A stretch of DNA of 33,823 bases from Parcubacteria group bacterium (GTDB lineage Bacteria; Patescibacteriota; Patescibacteriia; UBA9934; GWF2-40-263), in the NCBI GenBank assembly GCA_013204395.1, contig JABMNZ010000019.1, positions 1 to 33,823 of the forward strand, written 5' to 3'. This document shows positions 10,687 through 17,932 of the stretch, piece by piece (position 1 is the first letter of the stretch; every line of letters begins with the position of its first letter). Both the position numbers and the translations under genes were made by a program. Below the pieces are notes generated by a model. The model saw only the letters and a list, made by a program, of their open reading frames with translations, had not been told where the DNA came from and did no database searches.

Positions 10687-10785
10687 CTAAACACTGAAAC
10701 CAATGGCAAAGCTGAACATGACCATAGAAAGAATCACCATGATCCCCACTACACTCCAAAACATGCGTAACGTTTTCTTTTTCAT
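10687..10785 (-). CDS. 32-residue single-pass membrane micropeptide
   Basis: This short frame is not in the ORF track. It reads MKKKTLRMFWSVVGIMVILS and continues with VMFSFAIGFSV: a basic cytoplasmic start followed by one hydrophobic helix of about 20 residues. Its ATG follows the lepA TGA by a single T (TGA-T-ATG), the same junction used by several other gene pairs here, and AGAGAG lies just upstream inside lepA. The Lys-rich start and the clean membrane helix argue for a real peptide. I do not know a function. Possibilities are a small regulator of a membrane protein or a stress peptide coexpressed with lepA. Confidence 0.65.
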   Translation of the reverse strand: MKKKTLRMFWSVVGIMVILSMVMFSFAIGFSV

Positions 10786-10786
10786 A

Positions 10787-12577
10787 TCACTCTCTTTTTA
10801 AGACTTTCAAATAAGCATCGGTAGGAATATTCACCTTTCCCTTTCCGTACAGGGCCATGCGGGCCTTTCCTTTCTTTTGTTTGTCCAAGAGCTTCCTCTT
10901 TCGCGTCACGTCTCCGCCGTAAAGCCCAGCCGTAACATCCTTTCGCATAGCGCTGATCCTCTCAGAGGCAATGATCTTTCCACCAATAGTCGCCTGTAGC
11001 TTGATCACGAAGTTTTGTCGTGGAATAGCCTCTTTCAAAAGCTTGGCAATGCGACGACCGGCTTTTTCTGCTTCATCGCGGTACACAAGCGTAGAAAAAG
11101 CATCAACCGGCTCGTCTGCCACCGACATATCCATCCTTACGACATCCGCCTCTCTATAGTTTATCAGTTCGTAGTTAAGAGAAGCATATCCCGCTGAGAT
11201 ACTCTTCAGTTTATCGTAAAAATCCACAATGATCATGGACAGTGGAATCTCGTAATGCAAAATGGCCCTGTCACCAGACAGATATTCTGTGGTCATATAG
11301 TTTCCACGCCGCTCCTGTAGAAGCTGCATGATCGCCCCAATGTAAGATGATGGTGTAACAATATCTATCTTCACCCAAGGTTCCTCAACTTTTTCAAGAA
11401 ATGAAGGATCAGGAAGTTCAAGAGGACTCTTGATGGTCTTGTGGGATCCATCTCTAATGTAGACCTCGTAAGCGACAGAAGGGACTGTAACAACAAGACT
11501 GAGCCCAAACTCACGTTCAAGTCTTTCTTTCAAAATCTCCAAGTGCAGCATTCCAAGCAAGCCGCAGCGGAACCCATACCCAAGCGCTGGCGAATGTTCA
11601 CTTTCAAATATGAGGGATGAGTCGTTGAGTTTAAGCCGTTCGATGGACTCACGCAGTTTGTGAAAATCATCACCCTCCTCAGGAAAAATTCCCGCGTACA
11701 CCATTGGCTTTACCTCTTTGTATCCTGGGAGGAATTCTGTCGCCTGGTTTGAAAAGTTTGTCACCGTATCCCCAACACGACAGCCCACAATTTCTTTCAG
11801 TCCCGTCACGATGTATCCAATTTGTCCCGTTTCAAGCGTCTCTGCAGCAACCAAACCACCTGGAGTCATGGCCCCCACCTCTAGCGCGTCACCATCAAAC
11901 CCAGTCACCATCATGTGAATCTTACTGCGCTTTTTTATTTCTCCATCCATCACTCGTATATACGCCATCACCCCACGATAATCATCGTAAAAAGAATCAA
12001 AAATCAATGCGCGAGCCGGTGCGTTTGTATCGCCCGTAGGTGGCGGAACCCTTTCTATGATCGCATCAAGAAGCTCTGGAACACCCTCACCTGTCTTTCC
12101 ACTCACAGCCAAAATCTCTTCTGGCTTACAACCGATCAGCTGAACCAGTTCTTCTGTGCGAGCTGGAACATCTGCTGCTGGCAAGTCGATCTTGTTAAGC
12201 ACAGGAATTATTTCCAAATCCTCTCCCATGGCCAAGTACAAGTTTCCGATCGTCTGAGCCTGAACCCCTTGACTAGCATCAACAAGCAAAATAGCTCCCT
12301 CAACAGCCGCAAGGGACCGAGACACCTCATAGGTAAAATCAACATGTCCCGGAGTGTCGATCAAGTTCAAGGTGTGACCCTTATAGCTCATGCGAGCTGG
12401 CGCAAGCTTGATAGTGATCCCCTTTTCGCGCTCAAGATCCATCGAATCCAAAATCTGTGACTTCATGTCGCGTTCATGGACCGTGCCCGTAGACTGCAAA
12501 AGTCGATCCGAAAGGGTCGACTTACCATGATCAATATGCGCAATAATGCAGAAATTTCGAATGTTTGATTGATCCAT
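10787..12577 (-). CDS. lepA: Elongation factor 4 (LepA) GTPase
   Basis: LepA is a translational GTPase that acts on ribosomes in translation or 30S assembly. It has the G1 motif AHIDHGKSTLSDRLL, DTPGHVDF, NKIDLP and the family-specific C-terminal domain with GGDVTRKRKLLDKQKKGK. From ATG 12577 the product is 596 residues, the usual size; the ORF-track start at 12631 would add an unrelated tail from promoter DNA. A TACTAT hexamer 17 bp downstream of TTTTCA ends 10 nt before this ATG, so the message is probably leaderless. Twin dyads lie just upstream. The gene leads a unit with the micropeptide, recJ and rnhA. Confidence 0.95.
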   Translation of the reverse strand: MDQSNIRNFCIIAHIDHGKSTLSDRLLQSTGTVHERDMKSQILDSMDLEREKGITIKLAPARMSYKGHTLNLIDTPGHVDFTYEVSRSLAAVEGAILLVDASQGVQAQTIGNLYLAMGEDLEIIPVLNKIDLPAADVPARTEELVQLIGCKPEEILAVSGKTGEGVPELLDAIIERVPPPTGDTNAPARALIFDSFYDDYRGVMAYIRVMDGEIKKRSKIHMMVTGFDGDALEVGAMTPGGLVAAETLETGQIGYIVTGLKEIVGCRVGDTVTNFSNQATEFLPGYKEVKPMVYAGIFPEEGDDFHKLRESIERLKLNDSSLIFESEHSPALGYGFRCGLLGMLHLEILKERLEREFGLSLVVTVPSVAYEVYIRDGSHKTIKSPLELPDPSFLEKVEEPWVKIDIVTPSSYIGAIMQLLQERRGNYMTTEYLSGDRAILHYEIPLSMIIVDFYDKLKSISAGYASLNYELINYREADVVRMDMSVADEPVDAFSTLVYRDEAEKAGRRIAKLLKEAIPRQNFVIKLQATIGGKIIASERISAMRKDVTAGLYGGDVTRKRKLLDKQKKGKARMALYGKGKVNIPTDAYLKVLKRE

Positions 12578-12587
12578 ATTCCCCGGC

Positions 12588-12616
12588 ATAGTAGCTGATA
12601 ACGGGGTTATTGAAAA
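12588..12616 (-). promoter_or_regulatory. Candidate promoter of lepA
   Basis: On the minus strand TTTTCA and TACTAT are spaced 17 bp apart and the -10 ends 10 nt before the lepA ATG. Each hexamer matches 4 of 6 consensus bases. The two dyads at 12622-12644 and 12665-12687 would be centred near -53 and -96. Confidence 0.4.
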
Positions 12617-12621
12617 GGATA

Positions 12622-12644
12622 ATTCGTGCATTCAATGCATGATT
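12622..12644. promoter_or_regulatory. Promoter-proximal imperfect 23-bp dyad
   Basis: ATTCGTGCATT-C-AATGCATGATT. It matches the perfect dyad 43 bp further from lepA, with two changes in one arm. It lies just upstream of the lepA -35 and looks like a dimeric regulator site. Confidence 0.55.
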
Positions 12645-12664
12645 CGGAACTAATCTTAGTACCA

Positions 12665-12687
12665 ATTCGTGCATTGAATGCACGAAT
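12665..12687. promoter_or_regulatory. Promoter-distal perfect 23-bp dyad
   Basis: ATTCGTGCATT-G-AATGCACGAAT is a perfect inverted repeat with 11-bp arms around one base. Its centre is 43 bp, about four helical turns, from the centre of the proximal copy, so both sites would face the same side of the helix. There is no U-tract, so it is not a terminator. Confidence 0.6.
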
Positions 12688-12713
12688 GTATGGGCAACAG
12701 AGGAGCTTGAAAA

Positions 12714-12741
12714 GAAAAAACCGACTCGCGTGTCGAGTCGG
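12714..12741 (-). terminator. Intrinsic terminator after the Trp-repeat orphan
   Basis: CCGACTCG pairs with CGAGTCGG around a 5-nt loop, followed on the minus strand by six U residues. It lies 20 bp beyond the stop of the 473-aa gene and insulates lepA. Confidence 0.85.
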
Positions 12742-12760
12742 ATATCGTTGTGCAGGCCCC

Positions 12761-14182
12761 TTAGGCCCGTCGCTGGAGTGGCACGACCTTTCTGGGGCAG
12801 GGCCAGGGGGCGAGCTCCAGGAACTGTTCTGGGGTGAGCGGCTCACCCATCTTACCGATGTGATCGGCGATGGCCCGCAGGAGTGCCTCTCCGTGCCTGA
12901 CGGATGCTTCATGGCGGTGGAATGAGGTTGTGGCGTGCTCGTACGGTTTCCAGGCTTCCACCAGCTCGTTGAGCGTGGGGCATAGCCGAATGATGTTCTC
13001 CGTGTCAAACGGGGTGGGAGCCCAGTGCTTGAGCCGCGCGAGCCACTGCTTGCGATCGCCTAGACGGATCATGGTGGCCTGAGCCCGCTGGTGGAACTTG
13101 GAAGAATCCTCGTCCCTCTTGGGGCGGAACATGATTTCGAGTGCAGACCATTGCTCAAAGGTGGTGGCACTGGTGCACAGACTTGAGTAGATCTTCTCTC
13201 GCTCATCGTTGAAACTCGTGTAGAGCAGTCCGCTCACGCGCTTCCACTCCTCGTGGCTCACAGCTCTGGACATCAACTGGTGAACCACCATGCGCTGAAA
13301 CTCGACGTCTGCCTTGGTGAAGGAAGTGTTTTTGCTGAGAGTCATCCACTCCTCGAAGGACAGCTTTCGCCCGAGGATTTCTTGAACGATGTCCTCACGC
13401 GGATAGGCGTCTGGACAATCCTTCAACCAGCACCACATCAGCTCAAGGTCCCTCAGAGACCGTTCGCTCAGCTCCACGTGTCCCCAGGCCCGGCGTCGGC
13501 CTTCCTCACTGGGAAGATCCCTCATGAGTTGAACTTGTGTCTCCGTGTAATCCGGGAACTCCTGCACCAGCCGGCGCAGACCCAGTGCCTTGATCCTGGA
13601 CACCTTCGAGCGGGTCACCATGGACAGCTCATCGTGTCTCACTGGCACCAGTCGCATGTGCCAGATAGCCATCTCGCGATGACACTTCACGGTCGAACGC
13701 TCCCAAACCCAGTACCAGTTGCCGAACGTCTCAGCAGTGGAAAGGAGCTTTGCCCACACCCTCGTGATGATGGGATCATCACTCTCGAGATTCCGAAGTA
13801 CGTGTACCCAGAAATCGAAGGGGGCTTGGGACCCAAGAAGCTGTTTTTGGACATAGGCCTTGCAGTCACTCGCTTTGGGGGAGTGGTTGTAGAAGGACCA
13901 CCACAGCAGTTGGGGCTCGACTTCTTCTGTTCGCCCCCAATTGGTGTGGATGAACGGACGGGGGTCCATGAGCCGCGCAAGCATGAGCTGATCGAGTCGC
14001 GACCCAGCTACGCAGTACGGGAGCAGCTTCTGGATAGGAGTGATCTGATTCACACCAAGTAGGGCATCGTCCGGCATGAGAGCCTGGAGTGCCACAAATC
14101 GGATCCAACCATCCAACATCTGTCCTTCCAGGCCACGGACCAAAGCCGACGCGTCAAAGACCTCTATTGCTTCCGCAGTCAT
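12761..14182 (-). CDS. Unrecognised helical-repeat protein, 473 aa, GC-rich orphan
   Basis: I do not recognise this family. The protein is nearly all helical and shows a degenerate repeat of about 35-45 residues marked by an aromatic or Glu-x-Trp position: FEEWMTLSKN, HEEWKRVSGL, FEQWSALEIM, RKQWLARLKH, and earlier FDFWVHVLRN and FGNWYWVWER. This suggests an alpha-solenoid scaffold, like TPR or HEAT proteins but without their consensus. There is no signal peptide or membrane helix, so it is probably cytoplasmic. The start is well fixed by AAAGGTGG eight bases before ATG, and a TTGACA -35 lies upstream. The DNA is much richer in G+C than nearby genes, and the gene stands alone between two terminators. 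Confidence 0.8.
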   Translation of the reverse strand: MTAEAIEVFDASALVRGLEGQMLDGWIRFVALQALMPDDALLGVNQITPIQKLLPYCVAGSRLDQLMLARLMDPRPFIHTNWGRTEEVEPQLLWWSFYNHSPKASDCKAYVQKQLLGSQAPFDFWVHVLRNLESDDPIITRVWAKLLSTAETFGNWYWVWERSTVKCHREMAIWHMRLVPVRHDELSMVTRSKVSRIKALGLRRLVQEFPDYTETQVQLMRDLPSEEGRRRAWGHVELSERSLRDLELMWCWLKDCPDAYPREDIVQEILGRKLSFEEWMTLSKNTSFTKADVEFQRMVVHQLMSRAVSHEEWKRVSGLLYTSFNDEREKIYSSLCTSATTFEQWSALEIMFRPKRDEDSSKFHQRAQATMIRLGDRKQWLARLKHWAPTPFDTENIIRLCPTLNELVEAWKPYEHATTSFHRHEASVRHGEALLRAIADHIGKMGEPLTPEQFLELAPWPCPRKVVPLQRRA

Positions 14183-14219
14183 TTAAGACCACCTTTCTCC
14201 AAAATGTTTTAGCCTGCGC

Positions 14220-14248
14220 ATCCTCACTAAAAAAAGAAGCCGTGTCAA
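14220..14248 (-). promoter_or_regulatory. Promoter of the 473-aa orphan
   Basis: On the minus strand a perfect TTGACA lies 17 bp before GAGGAT, a weak -10. The transcript would have a leader of about 30 nt that includes the Shine-Dalgarno sequence AAAGGTGG. This is unlike the leaderless promoters of neighbouring genes. Confidence 0.45.
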
Positions 14249-14253
14249 GACAT

Positions 14254-14293
14254 GATAAACAAACACCCTGGGTTACCAGGGTGTTTGTTTATC
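14254..14293. terminator. Long perfect hairpin after the beta-CASP nuclease gene
   Basis: Eighteen-bp arms (GATAAACAAACACCCTGG and its complement) surround a GTTA loop. The stem starts on the last base of the MBL-gene stop codon. Each strand ends in a U-rich arm (GTTTGTTTATC), so it can end transcription either way. Confidence 0.75.
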
Positions 14294-15660
14294 TATATAT
14301 CGTGTTCGCTTTGATATTCAGGGATAATCACCTCATTTCCGAAGTGATGTCTCAAATGAGTACCAAAGACCTCTTTTGATTCTGGATCTCCATGAACCAA
14401 GAAAATCTTTCCAACGGCACCCCCCTTCTCAGGAGTCAGCCACGTAGTGAGCTTGTCCATATCTCCGTGAGCACTGAATGATCCAATCGCTGAAACCCTT
14501 GCCCCAACTCTTACCTCCTCTCTGAATATATGTACCTTCTTAGCTCCTTCAAACAACTGTCGACCAATGGTTCCTCTTGCCTGGTACCCAATGATCAGAA
14601 GTCGGTTGTGACTGTTTGGAAGGTATCGAATAAGGTGGTGCATGATTCTTCCACCAGACATCATTCCAGATCCAGCAATGATAATTTTTGGTGGCGGAAC
14701 ATCATTGATCAATTTACTTTCTTCCACCGACAATGTTTCTCTCAAGTTCGGAAAACTGAAAAAATCTTGATCTGGCTCGCTTGTAATTGGTACATCAAAC
14801 TTTAAGTACCCCTTAAACTGTCGATACAGAGCCGTCGCCTTGATAGCCATAGGGCTATCTAAATAAATTGGAATCTTTGTTTTCAAATCATGCAATAAGA
14901 GGCGATCAATCTCATAAAGCAGCTCTTGTGTGCGTTCAATAGAAAACGCTGGGATCATGAGCACTCCGCGATTTTTAATAATATCTTCAATCGCTTCTTT
15001 CAGGCGAGTACTTCGCTCATTCACCGGCTCATGTTTACGATGCCCATAAGTGGATTCACAAACCACCACATCAGCGGAGGAAATTTTCTCCGTGTCTGGC
15101 AAAATAGGTACATCGTCGTTTCCAATATCACCAGAAAAGATCACACGCTTCCCCTCTGCCTCTACAGAAATATACGCCGAGCCGAGAACATGCCCCGCCT
15201 CATGGAACATCACCTTAACCCCTGGAGCGACATCAATTTGCTGGTGATAACCAACGCCCTCAACCTGTTCAAACGTGTGAGTGAGATCCTCAAGCTCATA
15301 AAGCACACTGCTCCCACATTTCTTCGCATCTTCCTTCATGATGTGATGAGCGTCCTCCAGAACAAGACGTGACAAGCTCACACAGGGCTCAATCATGTAG
15401 ATAGGGCCCTTAAATCCTTCCTTCGCTAACTTTGGCAATCGACCTGTGTGATCGGCATGAGGATGGGTTATAAAGACCGCGTCTATTTGTTTTGAATCAA
15501 AGCCAAACTCATCCATGTTTTTTGTTCCGCACATCTGCTCCCCTTGAAACATACCGCAATCAAAAAGAAGCTGATGGTCTTTGCCATCTGTATCTTTGAG
15601 TTGAAGTCTGTGACAAGACCCTGTAACTCCTCGTACGGCTCCGTGAAATGAAATTTTCAT
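14293..15660 (-). CDS. Metallo-beta-lactamase / beta-CASP family RNA-processing nuclease
   Basis: This CPSF73/YSH1-like zinc nuclease probably matures or degrades RNA. The MBL zinc motif HPHADHTGRLP, later ligands in HEAGHVLGSAYI and FSGDIGNDD, and CESTYGHRKH are present. The beta-CASP part follows with PAFSIERTQELLYEID, YLDSPMA and SGMMSGGRIMHHL, and the closing RMMBL domain has IGSFSAHGDMDKL and FLVHGDPES. The 455 residues are typical. It has no N-terminal KH domains, as in bacterial rather than archaeal members. It starts 5 bp after the 78-aa gene and ends at a long hairpin, so it is the last gene of the unit that starts at 16721. Confidence 0.93.
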   Translation of the reverse strand: MKISFHGAVRGVTGSCHRLQLKDTDGKDHQLLFDCGMFQGEQMCGTKNMDEFGFDSKQIDAVFITHPHADHTGRLPKLAKEGFKGPIYMIEPCVSLSRLVLEDAHHIMKEDAKKCGSSVLYELEDLTHTFEQVEGVGYHQQIDVAPGVKVMFHEAGHVLGSAYISVEAEGKRVIFSGDIGNDDVPILPDTEKISSADVVVCESTYGHRKHEPVNERSTRLKEAIEDIIKNRGVLMIPAFSIERTQELLYEIDRLLLHDLKTKIPIYLDSPMAIKATALYRQFKGYLKFDVPITSEPDQDFFSFPNLRETLSVEESKLINDVPPPKIIIAGSGMMSGGRIMHHLIRYLPNSHNRLLIIGYQARGTIGRQLFEGAKKVHIFREEVRVGARVSAIGSFSAHGDMDKLTTWLTPEKGGAVGKIFLVHGDPESKEVFGTHLRHHFGNEVIIPEYQSEHDI

Positions 15661-15665
15661 AAACG

Positions 15666-15902
15666 TTAATTTGCTTCCTCATCTTGCATGGCTTGGTAAT
15701 CTGCCCAGCGTCCACGCAGATGGGTTTCTAAATCCTCAGTTGGATCATCTGTGTGCATCTCGCCCACTTTGCGATGTTCCTCGATAACTTCCTCTACCAA
15801 AAAATCGTAAGCGGATTGATCGGTTACACCCTGCTCTCTGCCACGAGCAACAACCTCGCGAAACATATCTTCAGGGGTATAAGAAAGGTTAATGTTTGTC
15901 AT
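15666..15902 (-). CDS. Small acidic hypothetical protein, 78 aa
   Basis: I do not recognise a family. The protein is soluble, acidic and helical: SYTPEDMFREVVARGREQGV, then YDFLVEEVIEEHRKVGEM and a tail with LRGRWADYQAMQDEE. The start codon lies inside the last codons of the VKOR gene with a 14-bp overlap in another frame, and the next gene starts 5 bp after its stop. This tight nesting supports a real, co-translated gene. It may act with the downstream nuclease, but nothing in the sequence proves that. Confidence 0.75.
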   Translation of the reverse strand: MTNINLSYTPEDMFREVVARGREQGVTDQSAYDFLVEEVIEEHRKVGEMHTDDPTEDLETHLRGRWADYQAMQDEEAN

Positions 15903-16323
15903 ACGTTCTCAGTTTTAATACAAATCCAGTTATTACAACTATAATCGCTTGGCTCCCAAGACACAGTAGACACCAGGCATGTAGAACAAATGCTTCGATG
16001 CTTGAGAGATAAAAACTAAAAGCCAAGGCACCAAGAGTCGCAATCGTAATAAAAGTGGTAAGACTTTTATCCGATGGAGAGCAAAGTTTCAACAAGGCGG
16101 CTAGTGCAATAAACCCATACCCCAAAATACCCAACGCTGAAACAGGTATTCCAAGAATTACCGAGTAGACACTTTTATTCACTATCCCACAATCAAATGT
16201 TGCGTTGATAGTACAGAATTCAGCCGTGGTTGCCCCATACTTATAGGCAAGAGTGTAAGCAGAAAGTGCTGCACCAAGCAAACCTAGGAAGATGATTGAC
16301 TTGAGAACCCTGTCACGACTCAT
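15889..16323 (-). CDS. Vitamin K epoxide reductase (VKOR) family membrane oxidoreductase
   Basis: Bacterial VKOR reoxidises a periplasmic thioredoxin-like partner and passes electrons to quinone. The four active cysteines are visible: the loop pair in FCTINATFDCGIVNKSVYS and the CLLC redox pair in HAWCLLCLGSQA. Four or five membrane helices make up the 144 residues. The gene overlaps the upstream thioredoxin-like gene as ATGA, the normal partner arrangement for oxidative protein folding when DsbB is absent. Likely clients are Cys-rich exported proteins such as the pseudopilin. Confidence 0.92.
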   Translation of the reverse strand: MSRDRVLKSIIFLGLLGAALSAYTLAYKYGATTAEFCTINATFDCGIVNKSVYSVILGIPVSALGILGYGFIALAALLKLCSPSDKSLTTFITIATLGALAFSFYLSSIEAFVLHAWCLLCLGSQAIIVVITGFVLKLRTYDKH

Positions 16324-16721
16324 ACTCCTTCCTGTGGCAGTTCACATCCAGTCTTGGCCGAGATGGCTTCCAAGGTCATGAAACCTCCTGAGCGTGAACT
16401 ATCTGAGAACTCCCATGTTGGATATCCCTCAATGCCTAGATCACGACACTCTTGTGTCATTGTCTTGGATGCGTTGGAACACTCAATGTAATCAATCAGG
16501 TCAAACGCGCTTCCGAATGCTTCCTTTTGATCATTGCAGTGTGGGCACCACCAAGCGCCATACATTAACGTTCCAGTGTCAGTCACACACTGTGCAAATT
16601 CGTCATAAATTGACGGTCCGCTCGTTGAGGCACTGTTGTTTGCCGCAAAAATGATGAGACCCACAGCAACAATCGCTGCGGCTCCGTATAAATAATAAGA
16701 AGATTGTTTAGACTTTGCCAT
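16320..16721 (-). CDS. Membrane-anchored thioredoxin-like (DsbA-type) protein
   Basis: An N-terminal anchor (YYLYGAAAIVAVGLIIFAAN) is followed by a small thioredoxin fold with active site GAWWCPHCNDQKEAFG and the cis-proline loop in IEGYPTWEF. A second cysteine pair (IECSN and QECRD) and a C-terminal Cys may add disulfides. At 133 residues it is a minimal domain without the helical insert of DsbA. It is fused in operon to VKOR by an ATGA overlap, so it is the thiol oxidase partner. The -10 TATACT ends 8 nt before the ATG, pointing to a leaderless mRNA. Confidence 0.92.
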   Translation of the reverse strand: MAKSKQSSYYLYGAAAIVAVGLIIFAANNSASTSGPSIYDEFAQCVTDTGTLMYGAWWCPHCNDQKEAFGSAFDLIDYIECSNASKTMTQECRDLGIEGYPTWEFSDSSRSGGFMTLEAISAKTGCELPQEGV

Positions 16722-16729
16722 ATGCAGCC

Positions 16730-16735
16730 AGTATA
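16730..16735 (-). promoter_or_regulatory. -10 of the thioredoxin-VKOR operon
   Basis: TATACT on the minus strand ends 8 nt before the ATG at 16721, with no Shine-Dalgarno sequence. The dus promoter lies 120 bp away on the opposite strand. Confidence 0.55.
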
Positions 16736-16855
16736 CTGAATATGATCAATTAAATCGAGACTCATAACACAATAAAGTTGCAAAGGTACTTTATTAAATA
16801 AATCAAAATGCAGACTGGCTCACATCAATCAACTCCGTCGACCCAGAAGGAATGC

Positions 16856-16884
16856 TTGAAAATATCCATTAAGTCAGCTATCCT
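16856..16884 (+). promoter_or_regulatory. Promoter of dus (-35/-10, 17-bp spacer, leaderless)
   Basis: TTGAAA and TATCCT are exactly 17 bp apart, and the -10 ends 9 nt before the dus ATG. The start of transcription would fall within about two bases of the start codon. Confidence 0.75.
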
Positions 16885-16893
16885 CGCCCCGTT

Positions 16894-17931
16894 ATGAAAC
16901 TTAACTGGGCCACAATCCCCCACCCTATCATTGCCCTGTCCCCCATGGCTGACATGACGGACAGTGCTTTTTGTCGTGTGGTAAGACAGGTCTCAGGTCC
17001 AGGAGTCATCGTCTTTAGGGAAATGGTCTCTTCTGAAGCTATCATACGAGGTAATGACAAGACTCTTGGCATGACAGAGATTCATGAGGAGGAACGCCCC
17101 ATCGTCCAACAGCTCTTCGGCAGCGAGCCAGAAAAAATGGCCGAGGCCACGGCGATCATTGATCGAGATCACAACCCCGAAGGATTTGATATCAATATGG
17201 GCTGTCCGGTCTATAAAGTGGTCCATTCCTTTAACGGGGCATCACTCATGAAAGATGCTGGGCGCGCTGGAGCCATCGTTCAAGCCATGAAGGCCGTCAC
17301 GAACAAGCCTGTAAGTGTGAAGATCCGTGCTGGCTGGGAAGACCCAAAAGAGTGCTTGAGCTTCGGCAAGGCCCTTGAAGAGGCTGGTGCTGACCTGATC
17401 ACCATTCACGGGAGAACGAAAATGCAAGGATACACCGGTCAAAGCGACTGGAACTTAATAGGAGAGTTTGCCAAAACGGTTTCCATCCCTGTGCTGGCAA
17501 ATGGCGACATATACACCCCGCAACTGATGACAGAGGCTCTTGAGACCAGTGGAGCTGCCGGAGTCCTTATTGCTCGTGGTGCACTGGGAAACCCGTGGAT
17601 CTTCAAACAAATCGAAGACCAGCTCGCTGGTCGCGAAGTAGAACCCATATCTCTTCAAGAACGGATAGATGTAATCAAGCAGCATGTTCGCTTCCACATC
17701 GACCAATTCGACCAAGGCTCTGTCCGTACATTTCGTAAACACCTAAGCTGGTACTTCAGATCCGTACCAGGAGCAAAACCTTTCAAAGCCAGGTTGCATA
17801 CCGTAGACACTCTTGAGGAGCTAGACATCGTCCTTGATGAAGTTCTGGCCGACGGGCTTGGAGGAGAAGCTCTTTCACGCAGAGACGCCTCGCACCCACT
17901 CGCCGCTGATCGATGGTTTATCGCAAAATAA
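16894..17931 (+). CDS. dus: tRNA-dihydrouridine synthase
   Basis: Dus enzymes use FMN and NADPH to reduce uridines in the D-loop of tRNA. The TIM barrel begins LSPMADMTDSAFCRVVRQ; the catalytic cysteine is in FDINMGCPVYKVV; the FMN and RNA sites follow in VKIRAGWED, ITIHGRTKMQGY, VLANGDIYTP and LIARGALGNPWIF. The 345 residues fit the DusB-like group, though the usual KKVVKSGAG after the cysteine reads YKVVHSFNGAS. The gene opens the plus-strand block with a strong promoter and no leader; the next gene follows after one base (TAA-T-ATG). Confidence 0.95.
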   Translation: MKLNWATIPHPIIALSPMADMTDSAFCRVVRQVSGPGVIVFREMVSSEAIIRGNDKTLGMTEIHEEERPIVQQLFGSEPEKMAEATAIIDRDHNPEGFDINMGCPVYKVVHSFNGASLMKDAGRAGAIVQAMKAVTNKPVSVKIRAGWEDPKECLSFGKALEEAGADLITIHGRTKMQGYTGQSDWNLIGEFAKTVSIPVLANGDIYTPQLMTEALETSGAAGVLIARGALGNPWIFKQIEDQLAGREVEPISLQERIDVIKQHVRFHIDQFDQGSVRTFRKHLSWYFRSVPGAKPFKARLHTVDTLEELDIVLDEVLADGLGGEALSRRDASHPLAADRWFIAK

Positions 17932-17932
17932 T

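Noticed and set aside
12665-12687. Reading the perfect dyad as a terminator
   Set aside because: No U-tract follows on either strand and a clear terminator is present 30 bp away.
12626-12925. Plus-strand ORF starting in the dyad
   Set aside because: It crosses a terminator and then runs antisense to the 473-aa gene.
13253-14062. Plus-strand ORF of 269 aa
   Set aside because: It lies wholly opposite the 473-aa minus-strand gene, which has a good Shine-Dalgarno, promoter and terminator; the plus frame is a GC-rich shadow without a start signal.
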